Shown: positions 8,888-18,735 of the stretch, piece after piece
How positions within the stretch are numbered: position 1 is the stretch's first letter
Layout of the letters: each line of letters starts with the position of its first letter
Origin: an uncultured Croceitalea sp.
GTDB lineage: Bacteria; Bacteroidota; Bacteroidia; Flavobacteriales; Flavobacteriaceae
Length of the DNA: 64,000 nucleotides
Direction of reading: 5' to 3'
Assembly: GCA_947495075.1 (NCBI GenBank)
Contig: CANLXH010000001.1
Span: forward strand, 496,001 to 560,000
The notes under the pieces: model-generated
The model's input: only the letters and a program-made list of their open reading frames with translations
Database searches by the model: none
What the model was told of the DNA's origin: nothing
Program-made: the position numbers and the translations under genes

Positions 8888-10180
8888 TTACTCCCCCTCA
8901 TATTTTCTCATATAACGTTTCCAGAGCTTGGTTTGGTGGGTTTCTAATGAAATGTTTCTACCATCTATAAAAGCATGGGTCAATTGATTTCCCCTCATGT
9001 CCAAAGCATCACCTTCAGAAATAAATAATGTAGCACTTTTCCCTACTTCTAAAGTTCCATAGTCAGCATCTATTCCTAAGATTTTTGCTGTATTTCCCGT
9101 GATTAATTGTAGCGCTTTTTCTTTGTCCAAACCTTGTTGACCTACTTGTCCTGCATAAAAAGGCAAGTTCCTCGTCTGAAAATTTGAGGCGTTTGTATTC
9201 TGAATGCCCACTAATAGACCTCCTTCTACCAAGAGTTTAGGTAGTTTAAAGGGCAAATCATAATCCTCATCATCAAACACCGGATTGTTATGAGTAAACT
9301 GCACAAGGACGGGAATGTTGTTTTTCTTTAGAAAATCAGTAATCTTATACGCATGGTATCCACCTACAAGCACAATTTCTTTAGCTCCGTTTACTTTTGC
9401 TGTATTAACGGCATCAATAATTTCTTTTTCGCCATCTGCATATATGTATAACTTCTGGATTCCATTAAAAATTCCCTGCATGGCAGCAAATGCCGGATTC
9501 ACCTCTTTTGCAGTATTTTTGCCATAAGCCATGGCATTTTTCATAAAACTTACCACCTCATCAATCTCTTTTTGATACTCTTTATTAGGTCTATACCCTC
9601 GGTCTTCCCCTATCCACCATCTTCCTTGCCTAAAACTTCTAGGCCAGTTTAAATGAATCCCATCATCTGTTTTTATGGCTGCGTCTTCCCAGTTCCAAGC
9701 ATCAAACTGAACAATTGACGATGTTCCTGAAATACGACCTCCTGTAGGTGCTATTTGACCCAATAACACACCATTGGGGCGCATACTCTCTACCACTTTA
9801 GACTCAGCGTTATAAGCAATGATACTGCGAACATGTGGTATGATATCTCCAATTTCATCTTGGTCGTTACTGGCGCGTACCGCATTGACCTCAATAAGGC
9901 CTAAGGTTTTGGCAGGTGCTATAAAACCTGGATAAATATGTTTGCCCTCTGCATTTACAATTTTTCCTTTTCTGGCAATTTTGTTTGTAGCACTACCTAC
10001 AAATGTAAGTTTGCCATTTTCGAACATTACCAAAGAATTTTCTATAAGTTCCCCATTACCTAAATGTGCGGTTGCACCTTCTATACTAATAGCTTCAGTT
10101 TGGGCTGGGGCTGGGGTTTGTTGTGCTTGTAACCCAATTAAAAAAACAAATGCTATAATTGAAAATAATTTTGTTTTCAT
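8888..10180 (-). CDS. Exported amidohydrolase-family protein, catalytic motif degenerate
   Basis: I place the start at the ATG at 10180 because it is directly followed by a good signal peptide (MKTKLFSIIAFVFLIGLQAQ); an in-frame ATG at 10222 would add 14 residues ahead of it. The amidohydrolase frame is clear (VENGKLTFVG-type N-terminal barrel strands and the C-terminal LEVGKSATLFI repeat of the composite domain). The metal-binding HxH expected after PGFI is absent (PGFIAPAKTLGL). It may therefore be a non-catalytic partner of the larger amidohydrolase encoded just upstream, from which it is separated by 2 bases (first ATG) or 44 bases (chosen ATG). Confidence 0.8.
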   Translation of the reverse strand: MKTKLFSIIAFVFLIGLQAQQTPAPAQTEAISIEGATAHLGNGELIENSLVMFENGKLTFVGSATNKIARKGKIVNAEGKHIYPGFIAPAKTLGLIEVNAVRASNDQDEIGDIIPHVRSIIAYNAESKVVESMRPNGVLLGQIAPTGGRISGTSSIVQFDAWNWEDAAIKTDDGIHLNWPRSFRQGRWWIGEDRGYRPNKEYQKEIDEVVSFMKNAMAYGKNTAKEVNPAFAAMQGIFNGIQKLYIYADGEKEIIDAVNTAKVNGAKEIVLVGGYHAYKITDFLKKNNIPVLVQFTHNNPVFDDEDYDLPFKLPKLLVEGGLLVGIQNTNASNFQTRNLPFYAGQVGQQGLDKEKALQLITGNTAKILGIDADYGTLEVGKSATLFISEGDALDMRGNQLTHAFIDGRNISLETHQTKLWKRYMRKYEGE

Positions 10181-10224
10181 TGTATCTATTTTAAATACGT
10201 AGTTTTCTTTTAGATTTTTCATGC

Positions 10225-13179
10225 TTACAAAGTTTCACAAGTGAAATTCTTTTTTACACGCTGCTTTGGACCCTGCATTTTGCCTCCTCCAGATTTTTCT
10301 TTAAGCATCATATCAATCAACTCTATTCGTTCTTTTTTAATAGCAAGCCGTTTTTGTTTGTCCAGTTCTAAATCAAAATACGTAGCACCTTCTATTAAAG
10401 TTTTCTCGGCTTTACTGTAAATGGACATGGGGTGACCAGACCAAAGCACAACATCTGCATCTTTTCCTTCTTTAATACTGCCCACACTATTGTCTATATG
10501 TAAAAGCTTAGCGGGGTTTATGGTTACCATTTTCCAAGCTTCTTGTTCTGTCATACCACCATATTTTATTGTTTTTGCCGCTTCTTGGTTCAGTCTTCTA
10601 ATCATTTCCCTATCATCACTATTTATAGCAACGGTAACGCCTTGTTTTTGCATAATTGCGGCGTTGTAAGGTATGGCATCGTTTACTTCGTATTTATACG
10701 CCCACCAATCGCTAAATGTTCCTGCACCAGCACCATGGGCTGCCATTTTATCAGCTACTTTATAACCTTCCAGAATATGTGTGAAAGTATTCAGTCTAAA
10801 GCCAAAATTCTCAGCCACTTTCATCATCATATTAATTTCGCTTTGTACGTAAGAGTGACAACTGATGAAACGTTCGCCGTTTAAAATTTCTGCAAGAACT
10901 TCCATTTCTTCATCGTACCTGTAGGATTGCCCAGTCTTTTTCTTGTCATCATATTCTTTGGCTCTTTGAAAATAGTTCATAAAAACCTGTTCTACACCCA
11001 TACGCGTTTGTGGAAATCTTGAAAAACTTTGCCAATTAGATTGCTTTACGTTTTCACCAAGAGCGAATTTGATGAACTTTGGAGAATTATTGTAAATGAG
11101 TCCGTCCGCTTCTTCTCCCCACTTTAATTTTAGAATAGCAGACCTACCTCCAATAGGATTTGCCGAACCATGCAGTAGTTGTAGAGAAGTAACACCACCT
11201 GCTAAAGAGCGATAGATTTTTATATCTTCAGCATCGACTACATCTTCCATTTTTACTTCTGCGGTACTGTTATGCCCCGCTTCATTAACGGCTAACGCTG
11301 CAATATGGCTATGCTCGTCTATGATTCCTGCGGTTAAGTGTTTTCCAGTGGCATCGACTACTTTGGCATTTCCTGCGCTTATATTCTTGCCAATTTTGGA
11401 AATCTTCCCATTTTTGATAAGCACATCTGTATTTTCAAGAATACCGGCATTTTCGCTTGTCCAAACGGTAGCATTTTTAAAAATTATGTTTTCAGATTTT
11501 GGTTTTTGGGAATACCCATAACCTAAATTTGGATACGTAATCGGCATTATTTTTGGTGCTTGCAGCACATCCTTATTTTCATCTTTCTTTTCCTCAAAAG
11601 CAGATTTTTTAATTGCGGCAAATGAACTTTCAGTACCATCTGGCAATATTAACCTTCCGTTTAAATTGTCAGAATCAGGTGCAACGACAGTGGTCATACG
11701 ATAAATTTTAGCATCTTCTTTTGTGGTAATGCTTAAATCTAACCAATTGGAATTGTAAACGATTTTTGAAGTTAATTTAAGGGTGTCTTGTTTTACTTCC
11801 ACTTTTGGTTTAGCACTTTCACCAGAGATATCAACGGTGTATGTTTTTCCATGTATGGCTAAATCATAGATGCCGCGAATATCTTTTACATCTTTGTCTT
11901 GTATAACATTTTTGTTCCCCTGTACCCAATTTTCATATAGAGTAGTAGATTTTTCAAAAATGTCTCCCGAGGTAATTAAGAAGTTGGCGTACGCTCCAGA
12001 TTTTAAGCTTCCTAAGCTATTCCCTTTCCCAAGTATCTGGGCTGGCACGGTTGTTAAAGCTTCTAAAGCTTTAGTTTTTGGAAGGCCGTATTGTATGGCT
12101 TTCAATAGCATTTCTTTAAAGGACTTAGGTGATTTTAGACTGTAAGGAGTTAAGGAAAAAGTTACACCATTGTCAGCCAACACCTTTGGATTACTTGGTG
12201 CTTGATTCCATTTACGCATATCCGCAAGCGAAACATAGCTTGCTTGATATGGATTGGACACATCATAGGCTTTTGGGAAATTAATGGGAATCACCATTTT
12301 AGCATTTGTTGCTTTTATTTCGGCTATACGCTCATATTCATTACCCCCTCCTAAAATAACATACTGAATACCATTTGCGTCTCCAATTTTATCGACTCTT
12401 AACACATGTCCTTTGTCTTTTGCTTCAAAAAATTGCACTAATCCTTTATTTTCTATCAAGGCTTCGATAGAGCGGTCTTTAGTATCCGATTTTCCTTGTG
12501 CATACCAATCAGCATCTTTATAGAGTTGCCTTAGCAAAGCTAAAGTGCCCATTAAAGATGTTGGATATGACTGTCTTTTGGTAACACTTTTAGTAAGTGA
12601 GAAAAACTGACCTGAGGTATCATCTAAGATTCGATTAGCATCTGTGCCTTCACCATTTAAAGCTATTAAAACTCCAGTTCCGCGAGCGATACCATCGTGA
12701 ATATGAGAATTCACCACCCCAAAACCTACTTCACGTAGTTCTTTAGCTGATTTGTCATCATATTTAAAGCTTGCTATTGCTGAATTCTCTGGCATGATAT
12801 GGTCATTCCAATAAAAGCCATCTCGTTCAGCTTCATATTGAGGAGAACGACCTCCTCCTGGTTTCCGCTTAGGTTGCGCTACACCAAATTTAGAGTAGAC
12901 ATCAATAAAAGAGGGGTAAATGGATTTTCCATTTAGATTTTCTATGACAGTATTTTTTGGTATAGATACAGAATTACCTGCTTGTATTACTTTTCCATTT
13001 CGTATAAGTAAAGTTCCATTTTGGATGACCTGCGTAGGGGTCACATAAATTTTTGCATTTGTAAATGCATAGTAGTTGTTATTCTTAGATTTTACACCAT
13101 CGTTTTCCGGGAAGTAATCTTGTGCAAACAAAGTTGCGCCGCACCAGAGTAAGGTGAGCGTCAGAAGTCGCATTTTCAT
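10225..13179 (-). CDS. Large exported amidohydrolase with two amidohydrolase-like halves
   Basis: 984 residues with an N-terminal signal peptide (MKMRLLTLTLLWCGATLFAQ). The first half (about 30-450) has the amidohydrolase outline but no HxH after PSFID, and looks degenerate. The second half (about 565-960) is intact: GIIDEHSHI supplies HxH, followed by CHSY, FTHILEG and NSDDRE, which fit the other metal ligands. It is probably a periplasmic hydrolase of cyclic amides or dipeptides of the imidazolonepropionase-like group; the substrate is unknown. It forms a two-gene operon with the following 430-residue protein, which resembles its degenerate half. Confidence 0.85.
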   Translation of the reverse strand: MKMRLLTLTLLWCGATLFAQDYFPENDGVKSKNNNYYAFTNAKIYVTPTQVIQNGTLLIRNGKVIQAGNSVSIPKNTVIENLNGKSIYPSFIDVYSKFGVAQPKRKPGGGRSPQYEAERDGFYWNDHIMPENSAIASFKYDDKSAKELREVGFGVVNSHIHDGIARGTGVLIALNGEGTDANRILDDTSGQFFSLTKSVTKRQSYPTSLMGTLALLRQLYKDADWYAQGKSDTKDRSIEALIENKGLVQFFEAKDKGHVLRVDKIGDANGIQYVILGGGNEYERIAEIKATNAKMVIPINFPKAYDVSNPYQASYVSLADMRKWNQAPSNPKVLADNGVTFSLTPYSLKSPKSFKEMLLKAIQYGLPKTKALEALTTVPAQILGKGNSLGSLKSGAYANFLITSGDIFEKSTTLYENWVQGNKNVIQDKDVKDIRGIYDLAIHGKTYTVDISGESAKPKVEVKQDTLKLTSKIVYNSNWLDLSITTKEDAKIYRMTTVVAPDSDNLNGRLILPDGTESSFAAIKKSAFEEKKDENKDVLQAPKIMPITYPNLGYGYSQKPKSENIIFKNATVWTSENAGILENTDVLIKNGKISKIGKNISAGNAKVVDATGKHLTAGIIDEHSHIAALAVNEAGHNSTAEVKMEDVVDAEDIKIYRSLAGGVTSLQLLHGSANPIGGRSAILKLKWGEEADGLIYNNSPKFIKFALGENVKQSNWQSFSRFPQTRMGVEQVFMNYFQRAKEYDDKKKTGQSYRYDEEMEVLAEILNGERFISCHSYVQSEINMMMKVAENFGFRLNTFTHILEGYKVADKMAAHGAGAGTFSDWWAYKYEVNDAIPYNAAIMQKQGVTVAINSDDREMIRRLNQEAAKTIKYGGMTEQEAWKMVTINPAKLLHIDNSVGSIKEGKDADVVLWSGHPMSIYSKAEKTLIEGATYFDLELDKQKRLAIKKERIELIDMMLKEKSGGGKMQGPKQRVKKNFTCETL

Positions 13180-13245
13180 ATTGTGTTAGATTGAATTAGT
13201 TCTTCTAAAGGTAAGAGAAGCAAGGTTATTTTACAAATAACCTAA

Positions 13246-14316
13246 TTAGAAGCCATGAACTTTGTCATAATTAATAAGTAAGCCAACTACAGCATTGTAA
13301 CTTTTAATACCCTCTTCTTGGTTATTTGCTTTTAAGAAAGCATTAAAAGCCCATTTAAAAATTGGTTCCGTGGGATTTTCATACTTCTCCCAAAACTCAC
13401 TTACTTCTTCATAGTTTTTTATAACTCCAGTGTTCACAGATTTCCACAATTCATTAAATTTTTCTTCGTTTAAGCGCTTTAAATCTGAAAGCACGTATAC
13501 TAAGGCATGTGAATAACTAGCATAAATAAATTCTGAATTCATAGTTTTTGAGGTCACTAAGAAACCAATAAAATTGGTTTCAGCTTCTGAGGAATATCCC
13601 ATCTGGTGCCCCATCTCATGAGCGCTAACTGTTGGAAATCTAATAATAGGTGTTTTGCTATTTACTTGTGCTTCACCAGTAAAAGGGTTTAAGTAACCTC
13701 CATAACCCATGTAGGTTAAGGGTAGGCTGTATAATGATGTTTTTAAGCTTGTTGGTTGATATTTGAATTTTGGATGTTTTATTGAAAAATCTCGATAGCC
13801 TATAACTGCTACTTGAAATATTTCCTCTCTTGAGAGATTGATTTCAACCGGTTTTGTCACATCTTTTGTCAATAGATATTGCATTCTATTGGTCTCCAAA
13901 ATTAGTTTTTTCGAAAATTGCTCCAATTCTTCTATCGTATATGTTGTTTTTTCAACACTAAACTTTTCATTAATAGGAACCCGATAGTAATTCATACCCC
14001 AAAACAGATGGAAGATAAAATAGGTAATGGATAGTGCATATCCTATATGAAGCAATAGTCTTTTTGGTTTTTTTCTGAATGATTTTCCATTTAAATAAAC
14101 ATAACGTATTGCTGAGGTTGCCAGTACGGTATAAAAAATATCACCGACCGAAAATGGAACCCATCCAAATAAGGACCTTAGAAATTTTGAAATAACCAGA
14201 TAAATACCCTCACTGTAATATTTCTCGACCAGATGGGGGTAATTGCCAAACCATTTTACCAAAATAATTTGAGGAATAATCGAAAAGGCTAATCCTATTT
14301 TTATTTTTTGCTTCAT
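13246..14316 (-). CDS. DUF3810 domain-containing membrane protein
   Basis: A 356-residue protein with hydrophobic segments at about 8-25, 45-70 and 88-108, then a large soluble part. It carries a zinc-protease-like HEMGHQMGYSSEAETNFIG near residue 233, the hallmark of DUF3810, so it is probably a membrane-bound metallopeptidase, although no substrate is known for the family. It lies 17 bases downstream of the GH5 gene on the same strand and may share its transcript. Confidence 0.88.
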   Translation of the reverse strand: MKQKIKIGLAFSIIPQIILVKWFGNYPHLVEKYYSEGIYLVISKFLRSLFGWVPFSVGDIFYTVLATSAIRYVYLNGKSFRKKPKRLLLHIGYALSITYFIFHLFWGMNYYRVPINEKFSVEKTTYTIEELEQFSKKLILETNRMQYLLTKDVTKPVEINLSREEIFQVAVIGYRDFSIKHPKFKYQPTSLKTSLYSLPLTYMGYGGYLNPFTGEAQVNSKTPIIRFPTVSAHEMGHQMGYSSEAETNFIGFLVTSKTMNSEFIYASYSHALVYVLSDLKRLNEEKFNELWKSVNTGVIKNYEEVSEFWEKYENPTEPIFKWAFNAFLKANNQEEGIKSYNAVVGLLINYDKVHGF

Positions 14317-14333
14317 GGCTTAGTGAAAGCAGC

Positions 14334-15383
14334 TTAATACTTTGGATTTTTCTTTTTTAGCTCTTCACGTACCATTTTACCAGAAGATGTAAGCATAATT
14401 AAAGGCCAACTACCAGTTGTGCTAGCATTAGGCTTAAGTGCCGCTGAAAGCTCTTCTTTATCTGCAATGGACCAATTGCACCATGAAATATTGTTATCGT
14501 CTAAAAAATTCCACCATGTTTGGGCTTCTATACTATCTATTGACCCATCACCAGATGCTTCACTCACACCAAATTCTGTTACAAAGAGAGGTATATTATT
14601 ATCAATAGCATTTTTTACTAATGTACGTAACTCCTGTTTGTGGGTAGCTGCGTAGTAATGCAATGTGTAAGCTACATTTGAGTCATTTATTTCATTACCA
14701 ATAACCTCGTCTACTCGTTGAGACCACGTTCTGGTGCCACAAATAATAAGATTGTCTGGGTCATTTTTTCTGATTTCAGCTATTATAGTCTCATGATAAG
14801 GCTTTAATACTGTTGTCCAACTCACATCTAGAGGTTCGTTATAGGGTTCATAAATAATATTTGGGACATCGCCATATTTTTTAGAAACTTCTGCAAAAAA
14901 AGTTTTTGCTTCTTCGATATAATCTTCAGCATGGTGGCTATGCCAATCAACAATAACATACAATCCATTTGCTATCGCCGCATCTATGACTGTGAATACC
15001 TTTTGTTTTTCTACTTCTGGATTGGTTAGATAGCCATTATCTTCATCTACTGCCATAGCTGCACGTACGACAGTGCATTGCCAGTCATTTTTTAACCATT
15101 TTACGGTTTCTTCTGTGTAATATTTACCTATCCACTGACTCCAAAAAAAAGACATGCCCCTTAATTGAACAGGAGCATTATTGTTATTTACTAAAACACC
15201 ATTTAAGATACGTAACTGACCATTTTCTTCTACAACCGAAGTGAAATTAGAATTATTATCAGTTGAAGGTTCCTCAGATATAGTTTCTTCATCGGCATTT
15301 TTAGAAACAGACGAATCTGAAGAACAGCATATGACTGAAGTTAAAAAAATAAAACTAATTACATAATGGTGGCGCGGCTTCAT
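14334..15383 (-). CDS. Glycoside hydrolase family 5 (cellulase-like), secreted lipoprotein
   Basis: A 349-residue enzyme with a hydrophobic leader ending in VICC near residues 17-20, consistent with a lipoprotein, then a serine/acid-rich linker to about residue 50. The GH5 barrel shows the acid/base Glu in YNEP (E183) and the nucleophile Glu in FVTEFG (E270). Further typical elements are RGMSFFWSQW near 75-84, VRAAM, and DWHSHHAED near 146. GH5 enzymes cut beta-1,4-glucans, mannans and related polymers. Subfamily and substrate cannot be fixed here. The DUF3810 gene follows. Confidence 0.9.
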   Translation of the reverse strand: MKPRHHYVISFIFLTSVICCSSDSSVSKNADEETISEEPSTDNNSNFTSVVEENGQLRILNGVLVNNNNAPVQLRGMSFFWSQWIGKYYTEETVKWLKNDWQCTVVRAAMAVDEDNGYLTNPEVEKQKVFTVIDAAIANGLYVIVDWHSHHAEDYIEEAKTFFAEVSKKYGDVPNIIYEPYNEPLDVSWTTVLKPYHETIIAEIRKNDPDNLIICGTRTWSQRVDEVIGNEINDSNVAYTLHYYAATHKQELRTLVKNAIDNNIPLFVTEFGVSEASGDGSIDSIEAQTWWNFLDDNNISWCNWSIADKEELSAALKPNASTTGSWPLIMLTSSGKMVREELKKKNPKY

Positions 15384-15421
15384 ATAAAACTCTTTTACCT
15401 AAAGTTACAATAAAGTCCTAT

Positions 15422-16531
15422 TTAGTTAGCTATACCTGTAATCTCTAAATCAAAAACTAATGTTGAGCCACCTGGGATTGGACCATAATCACGATCGCCG
15501 TAACCTAAATGAGGTGGGATAAATAAACGGAGTTTATCACCAACTTTCATTGTTAATAAACCTTCTCTAAAACCTGCTGCTAAACGAGCTTCAGGACTAT
15601 AGTCCATTGGTGTTGGTCCGTACATTCCTTGATCTCTTCTGCCAGGATTTAAAATACCAAATTTCTCAGCTAGTTCAGCGTCGCTGGTGTCAAATAACGT
15701 ACCATCCTTCATAAGGTATCCCGCATAAGACACTAGTACTTTTTGACCGATTTTTGGTTTTTCACCATCACCATTTTTAGTTTTTAATAGCATTAAACCA
15801 GAATCTGTTAATTCTGCTTTAGCTTCTTGCATCTTAAATTCAGCGGCTAAATCTGATTTCATTTTTTCAAAAGCAGCGGTTACCGCTTTTTCTTCTTCAA
15901 AATAATCTGCCATGATTTGGATAGCATCAAACTTTTTAGCTTCTTTACCATTTCTGATAATTTCTACTTTGTTCATTACCACATCAACCTCTGGTTTATT
16001 TGCTGCTAAAACTTTTACATTGGCAATTGTATCAACCACTTCAATACCTTTTACTACTTCCCCAAATACGGTGTGTTTGCCGTTTAACCATGGTGTTGCC
16101 TTGTGCGTAATAAAGAATTGACTACCATTTGTTTTTGGTCCAGAGTTGGCCATGGAAAGTATTCCTTTTGCTGAGTGAGTGAGTGAGTCTACAAATTCAT
16201 CCTTAAACTTATAACCAGGATTTCCTATACCTTTCCCTAGAGGATCTCCACCCTGAATCATAAAATCTTTCATTACTCTATGAAAAATGATTCCATCATA
16301 ATATTTTTTCTTCTTTAAACTATCCGTTACGTAAGGACTGTTTCCCTCAGCAAGGGAAACAAAGTTAGCCACGGTAACTGGTGTTGCATTATGGTATAAT
16401 TGTACTAATATGTCACCTTTTGTAGTCTGAATATCTGCATAGATACCGTCACTTAGGTCATTATACTTACTAGATTTACATGCTGTAAAAACTAAGGTTA
16501 GTAGCGTTACACCAAGAATTATTCTTCTCAT
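15422..16531 (-). CDS. Peptidyl-prolyl isomerase, cyclophilin-FKBP fusion, lipoprotein
   Basis: 369 residues. The lipoprotein leader MRRIILGVTLLTLVFTAC is followed by a cyclophilin domain (about 30-195; FHRVMKDFMIQGGDPLGKG and MANSGPKTNGSQFFITH are diagnostic), a helical linker (about 200-260) and a C-terminal FKBP domain (about 265-369; GTLFDTS, MKVGDKLRLFIPPHLGYGDRD, LVFDLEITGI). The two isomerase folds in one envelope protein suggest a general folding factor for secreted or outer-membrane proteins. It is the third gene in line after the nrnA-like gene and gldI; gldI ends 2 bases upstream of its start. Confidence 0.93.
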   Translation of the reverse strand: MRRIILGVTLLTLVFTACKSSKYNDLSDGIYADIQTTKGDILVQLYHNATPVTVANFVSLAEGNSPYVTDSLKKKKYYDGIIFHRVMKDFMIQGGDPLGKGIGNPGYKFKDEFVDSLTHSAKGILSMANSGPKTNGSQFFITHKATPWLNGKHTVFGEVVKGIEVVDTIANVKVLAANKPEVDVVMNKVEIIRNGKEAKKFDAIQIMADYFEEEKAVTAAFEKMKSDLAAEFKMQEAKAELTDSGLMLLKTKNGDGEKPKIGQKVLVSYAGYLMKDGTLFDTSDAELAEKFGILNPGRRDQGMYGPTPMDYSPEARLAAGFREGLLTMKVGDKLRLFIPPHLGYGDRDYGPIPGGSTLVFDLEITGIAN

Positions 16532-16533
16532 TA

Positions 16534-17091
16534 CTATTGTTTTAAATTTAAACTGTCTTTATTTTCTATAATTCGTATTACTTGAACACTTGTTTTTAAA
16601 GGAGTAGTAGGTCTAATTTTGTTTCTATCACCTTTATAGCCATACCCTTGGGAGGAAGGAAACAAAAAGGTGATTTTATCTAGTTCTTTCATCAATTTCA
16701 ACCCATTTCTAAGACCAGGAAATAGCTGTGATTTATCAATAGCATGCTGTACGACACCAATTTCTTCAGCTGTGTAAATAGTATCGTTAGTCATATTCAT
16801 CACGGTATAAATAAATACTACTTTATCATTGGTCTTAGGTTTATACGCGCTATTTTTTCCTTCTATTTCATAGAAATAAGAAAAACCGTATGGACTTTCA
16901 ATATATTCCCGAGTTGAATCTTTTTCTATAATAGTCTTAATTAATTCTTGCTCTTGTGCTAGTAATTTCTTGCTTCGTTCTACAGATTCTTTAAAAAGAC
17001 TTTTAGATTTTACTTGAACTGGTTTTCTAGGTTCTGGTCCTTTGCAACCAATAAAAACAATTAGAAAAAGTATTGGGAAGACTTTTCTCAT
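16534..17091 (-). CDS. gldI: Gliding-motility peptidyl-prolyl isomerase GldI
   Basis: A 185-residue FKBP-type isomerase lipoprotein with leader MRKVFPILFLIVFIGC. The FKBP core is visible (NDKVVFIYTV..., FLFPSSQGYGYKGD, the proline-rich KIRPTTPLKTSVQVI end). GldI is required for gliding in Flavobacterium johnsoniae, where it helps fold components of the gliding/type IX secretion machinery. Its start overlaps the stop of the DHH phosphoesterase gene by one base, and the cyclophilin-FKBP fusion follows 2 bases later, giving a tight three-gene operon. Name by family fit and context. Confidence 0.88.
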   Translation of the reverse strand: MRKVFPILFLIVFIGCKGPEPRKPVQVKSKSLFKESVERSKKLLAQEQELIKTIIEKDSTREYIESPYGFSYFYEIEGKNSAYKPKTNDKVVFIYTVMNMTNDTIYTAEEIGVVQHAIDKSQLFPGLRNGLKLMKELDKITFLFPSSQGYGYKGDRNKIRPTTPLKTSVQVIRIIENKDSLNLKQ

Positions 17092-18104
17092 TACTGTAGT
17101 TGCATTTTATAATTATCTAAAAGGGATTCGAAATATGAGGTGGTTTCAGGGATAGAAACTTCACTTCTACCACCAGCGGCGTTTGTATGTCCACCACCGT
17201 TGAAGTGTTTTCTAGCAAATTCATTAACAGAAAAGTCTCCAACAGATCTAAAAGATATTTTAATAATACCTTCTTCTTTATTTTCAATAAAAATAGCAGC
17301 AAAATTTATCCCATCCAATGTAAGACCATAATTAACAAACCCTTCTGTATCTCCTTTACTATAGCCGTATTTGTCCAGTTCTTCTTGACTTAAAGTAATA
17401 TAGGAGGTTTTGTATTCTTCTAGTATTTTTAAGTTATTTAATGCAACACCTAGTAAATGCAATCTAGAGGGTGAATTAGTGTCAAAAACCTGCTGATGAA
17501 TACTCATATTTTCCGCACCTTTATCAATAAGGTCGGCTACGACTCTATGCGTTCTACTTGTTGTAGAGTAATATTTAAATGAACCGGTATCAGTCATAAT
17601 ACCAGTATATAGGCATGTAGCTATTTCTTTAGAAATTTTGTTAGTACCATCTAGCGACTCAATAAAATTGTACACCATTTCACATGTAGAACTCATGTTT
17701 ACATCTGAATAAGTAACTTTTGCATAACTATCTGGTTGCTGATGATGATCAATCATAATAAAATCAGCATTGGAGGCTTCTAAAAAAGGACTTATTTGAC
17801 CTGTTCTAGAAAAGTGATTAAAATCTAAAGTGAAAATTAAAGTTGCTTCCTGTAATAACTTTTTGGATTGAGAGTTTTGATGCTCAAAGTTGTAAACAAG
17901 ATTGTTACTTGGTAACCACTTTAAAAATTTAGGGTAATCGTTAGGAGATATTACCATAGGATTTTGTCCTATTGCTTTTAAAAAATGAGCAAGTGCTAAA
18001 CAGGAGCCCATAGCATCACCATCAGGATTTTTATGGGGAATAATAACTATTTTCTGGGGCTTAGCAAGCAGTGACTTAACAGTGGTTATATCTGCAGAAT
18101 TCAT
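17091..18104 (-). CDS. DHH/DHHA1 phosphoesterase (NrnA-like oligoribonuclease / pAp phosphatase)
   Basis: About 337 residues. I chose the ATG at 18104 (MNSADITTVKSLL); the frame also contains an ATG at 18131 that would add nine non-conserved residues. The DHH domain shows HKNPDGDAMGS near residue 25, the Asp of TLDFNH, and DHHQQPDS near 118. The DHHA1 domain ends with GGGHTNAAGG. NrnA-type enzymes degrade very short RNAs (nanoRNA) and dephosphorylate pAp, a by-product of sulfate assimilation. It is the first gene of the operon with gldI. Confidence 0.9.
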   Translation of the reverse strand: MNSADITTVKSLLAKPQKIVIIPHKNPDGDAMGSCLALAHFLKAIGQNPMVISPNDYPKFLKWLPSNNLVYNFEHQNSQSKKLLQEATLIFTLDFNHFSRTGQISPFLEASNADFIMIDHHQQPDSYAKVTYSDVNMSSTCEMVYNFIESLDGTNKISKEIATCLYTGIMTDTGSFKYYSTTSRTHRVVADLIDKGAENMSIHQQVFDTNSPSRLHLLGVALNNLKILEEYKTSYITLSQEELDKYGYSKGDTEGFVNYGLTLDGINFAAIFIENKEEGIIKISFRSVGDFSVNEFARKHFNGGGHTNAAGGRSEVSIPETTSYFESLLDNYKMQLQ

Positions 18105-18218
18105 GCGGGCAAAGATACAATAATATAACATATTCTTGCTCTAATTATATTAGTGAGTAATATCTATGTTTAATACTTATTCTTTGCTTTTTATGAATTA
18201 AAACAAAGCTATTAAACC

Positions 18219-18248
18219 TTGTATACGAAGTGAAAAAGCTTATTTTTG
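18219..18248 (+). promoter_or_regulatory. Promoter of ndk
   Basis: A -33 TTG at 18219-18221 and a -7 TATTTTTG at 18241-18248, separated by 19 bases, fit the Bacteroidota promoter consensus (TTTG, 17-23 bases, TAnnTTTG). The ATG of ndk is 16 bases downstream. It lies in the divergent gap between the DHH phosphoesterase gene and ndk. Confidence 0.7.
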
Positions 18249-18264
18249 CGCAAAATTTTAGGAA

Positions 18265-18684
18265 ATGACAGGAAACAGAACGTTTACTATGATTAAGCCA
18301 GATGCTGTTGAAAACGGACATATTGGTGCTATACTAGAAAAAATTACGGCTGCAGGTTTTAAGATTGTAGCTATGAAATACACGCAGCTTAGTTTAAGAG
18401 ATGCCAAAGGTTTTTACGCTGTTCATAGCGAGCGTCCATTTTTTGGTGAGCTAGTTGAGTTTATGACAAGAGGGCCTATTGTTGCAGCAATCTTAGAAAA
18501 AGATAATGCAGTAGAGGATTTTAGAGCTTTAATAGGAGCTACTAACCCTGCTGAGGCGGCAGAAGGCACAATTAGAAAACTATTTGCCACCAGCATAGGT
18601 GAAAATGCAGTACATGGTTCTGATAGTGATGAAAATGCAGCTATTGAAGGTTCATTTCATTTTGCAGGAAGAGAAGTATACTAG
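18265..18684 (+). CDS. ndk: Nucleoside-diphosphate kinase
   Basis: 139 residues, normal for Ndk. It passes the gamma-phosphate of ATP to other nucleoside diphosphates through a phosphohistidine. The catalytic His is H117 in [12 protein letters not shown]; the N-terminal [11 protein letters not shown] and RPFF segments are intact. Single-gene unit with its own promoter and a strong terminator just after the stop. Confidence 0.98.
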   Translation: MTGNRTFTMIKPDAVENGHIGAILEKITAAGFKIVAMKYTQLSLRDAKGFYAVHSERPFFGELVEFMTRGPIVAAILEKDNAVEDFRALIGATNPAEAAEGTIRKLFATSIGENAVHGSDSDENAAIEGSFHFAGREVY

Positions 18685-18705
18685 ATTTTATTATAATTAA
18701 TATGT

Positions 18706-18733
18706 AAGCCATTCCGTTAGGAATGGCTTTTTT
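18706..18733 (+). terminator. Intrinsic terminator after ndk
   Basis: A perfect 10-bp stem (AAGCCATTCC / GGAATGGCTT) with a GTTA loop is followed by a run of T. It also works, less well, as a barrier for the convergent DUF721 gene that ends at 18736. Confidence 0.9.
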
Positions 18734-18735
18734 AA

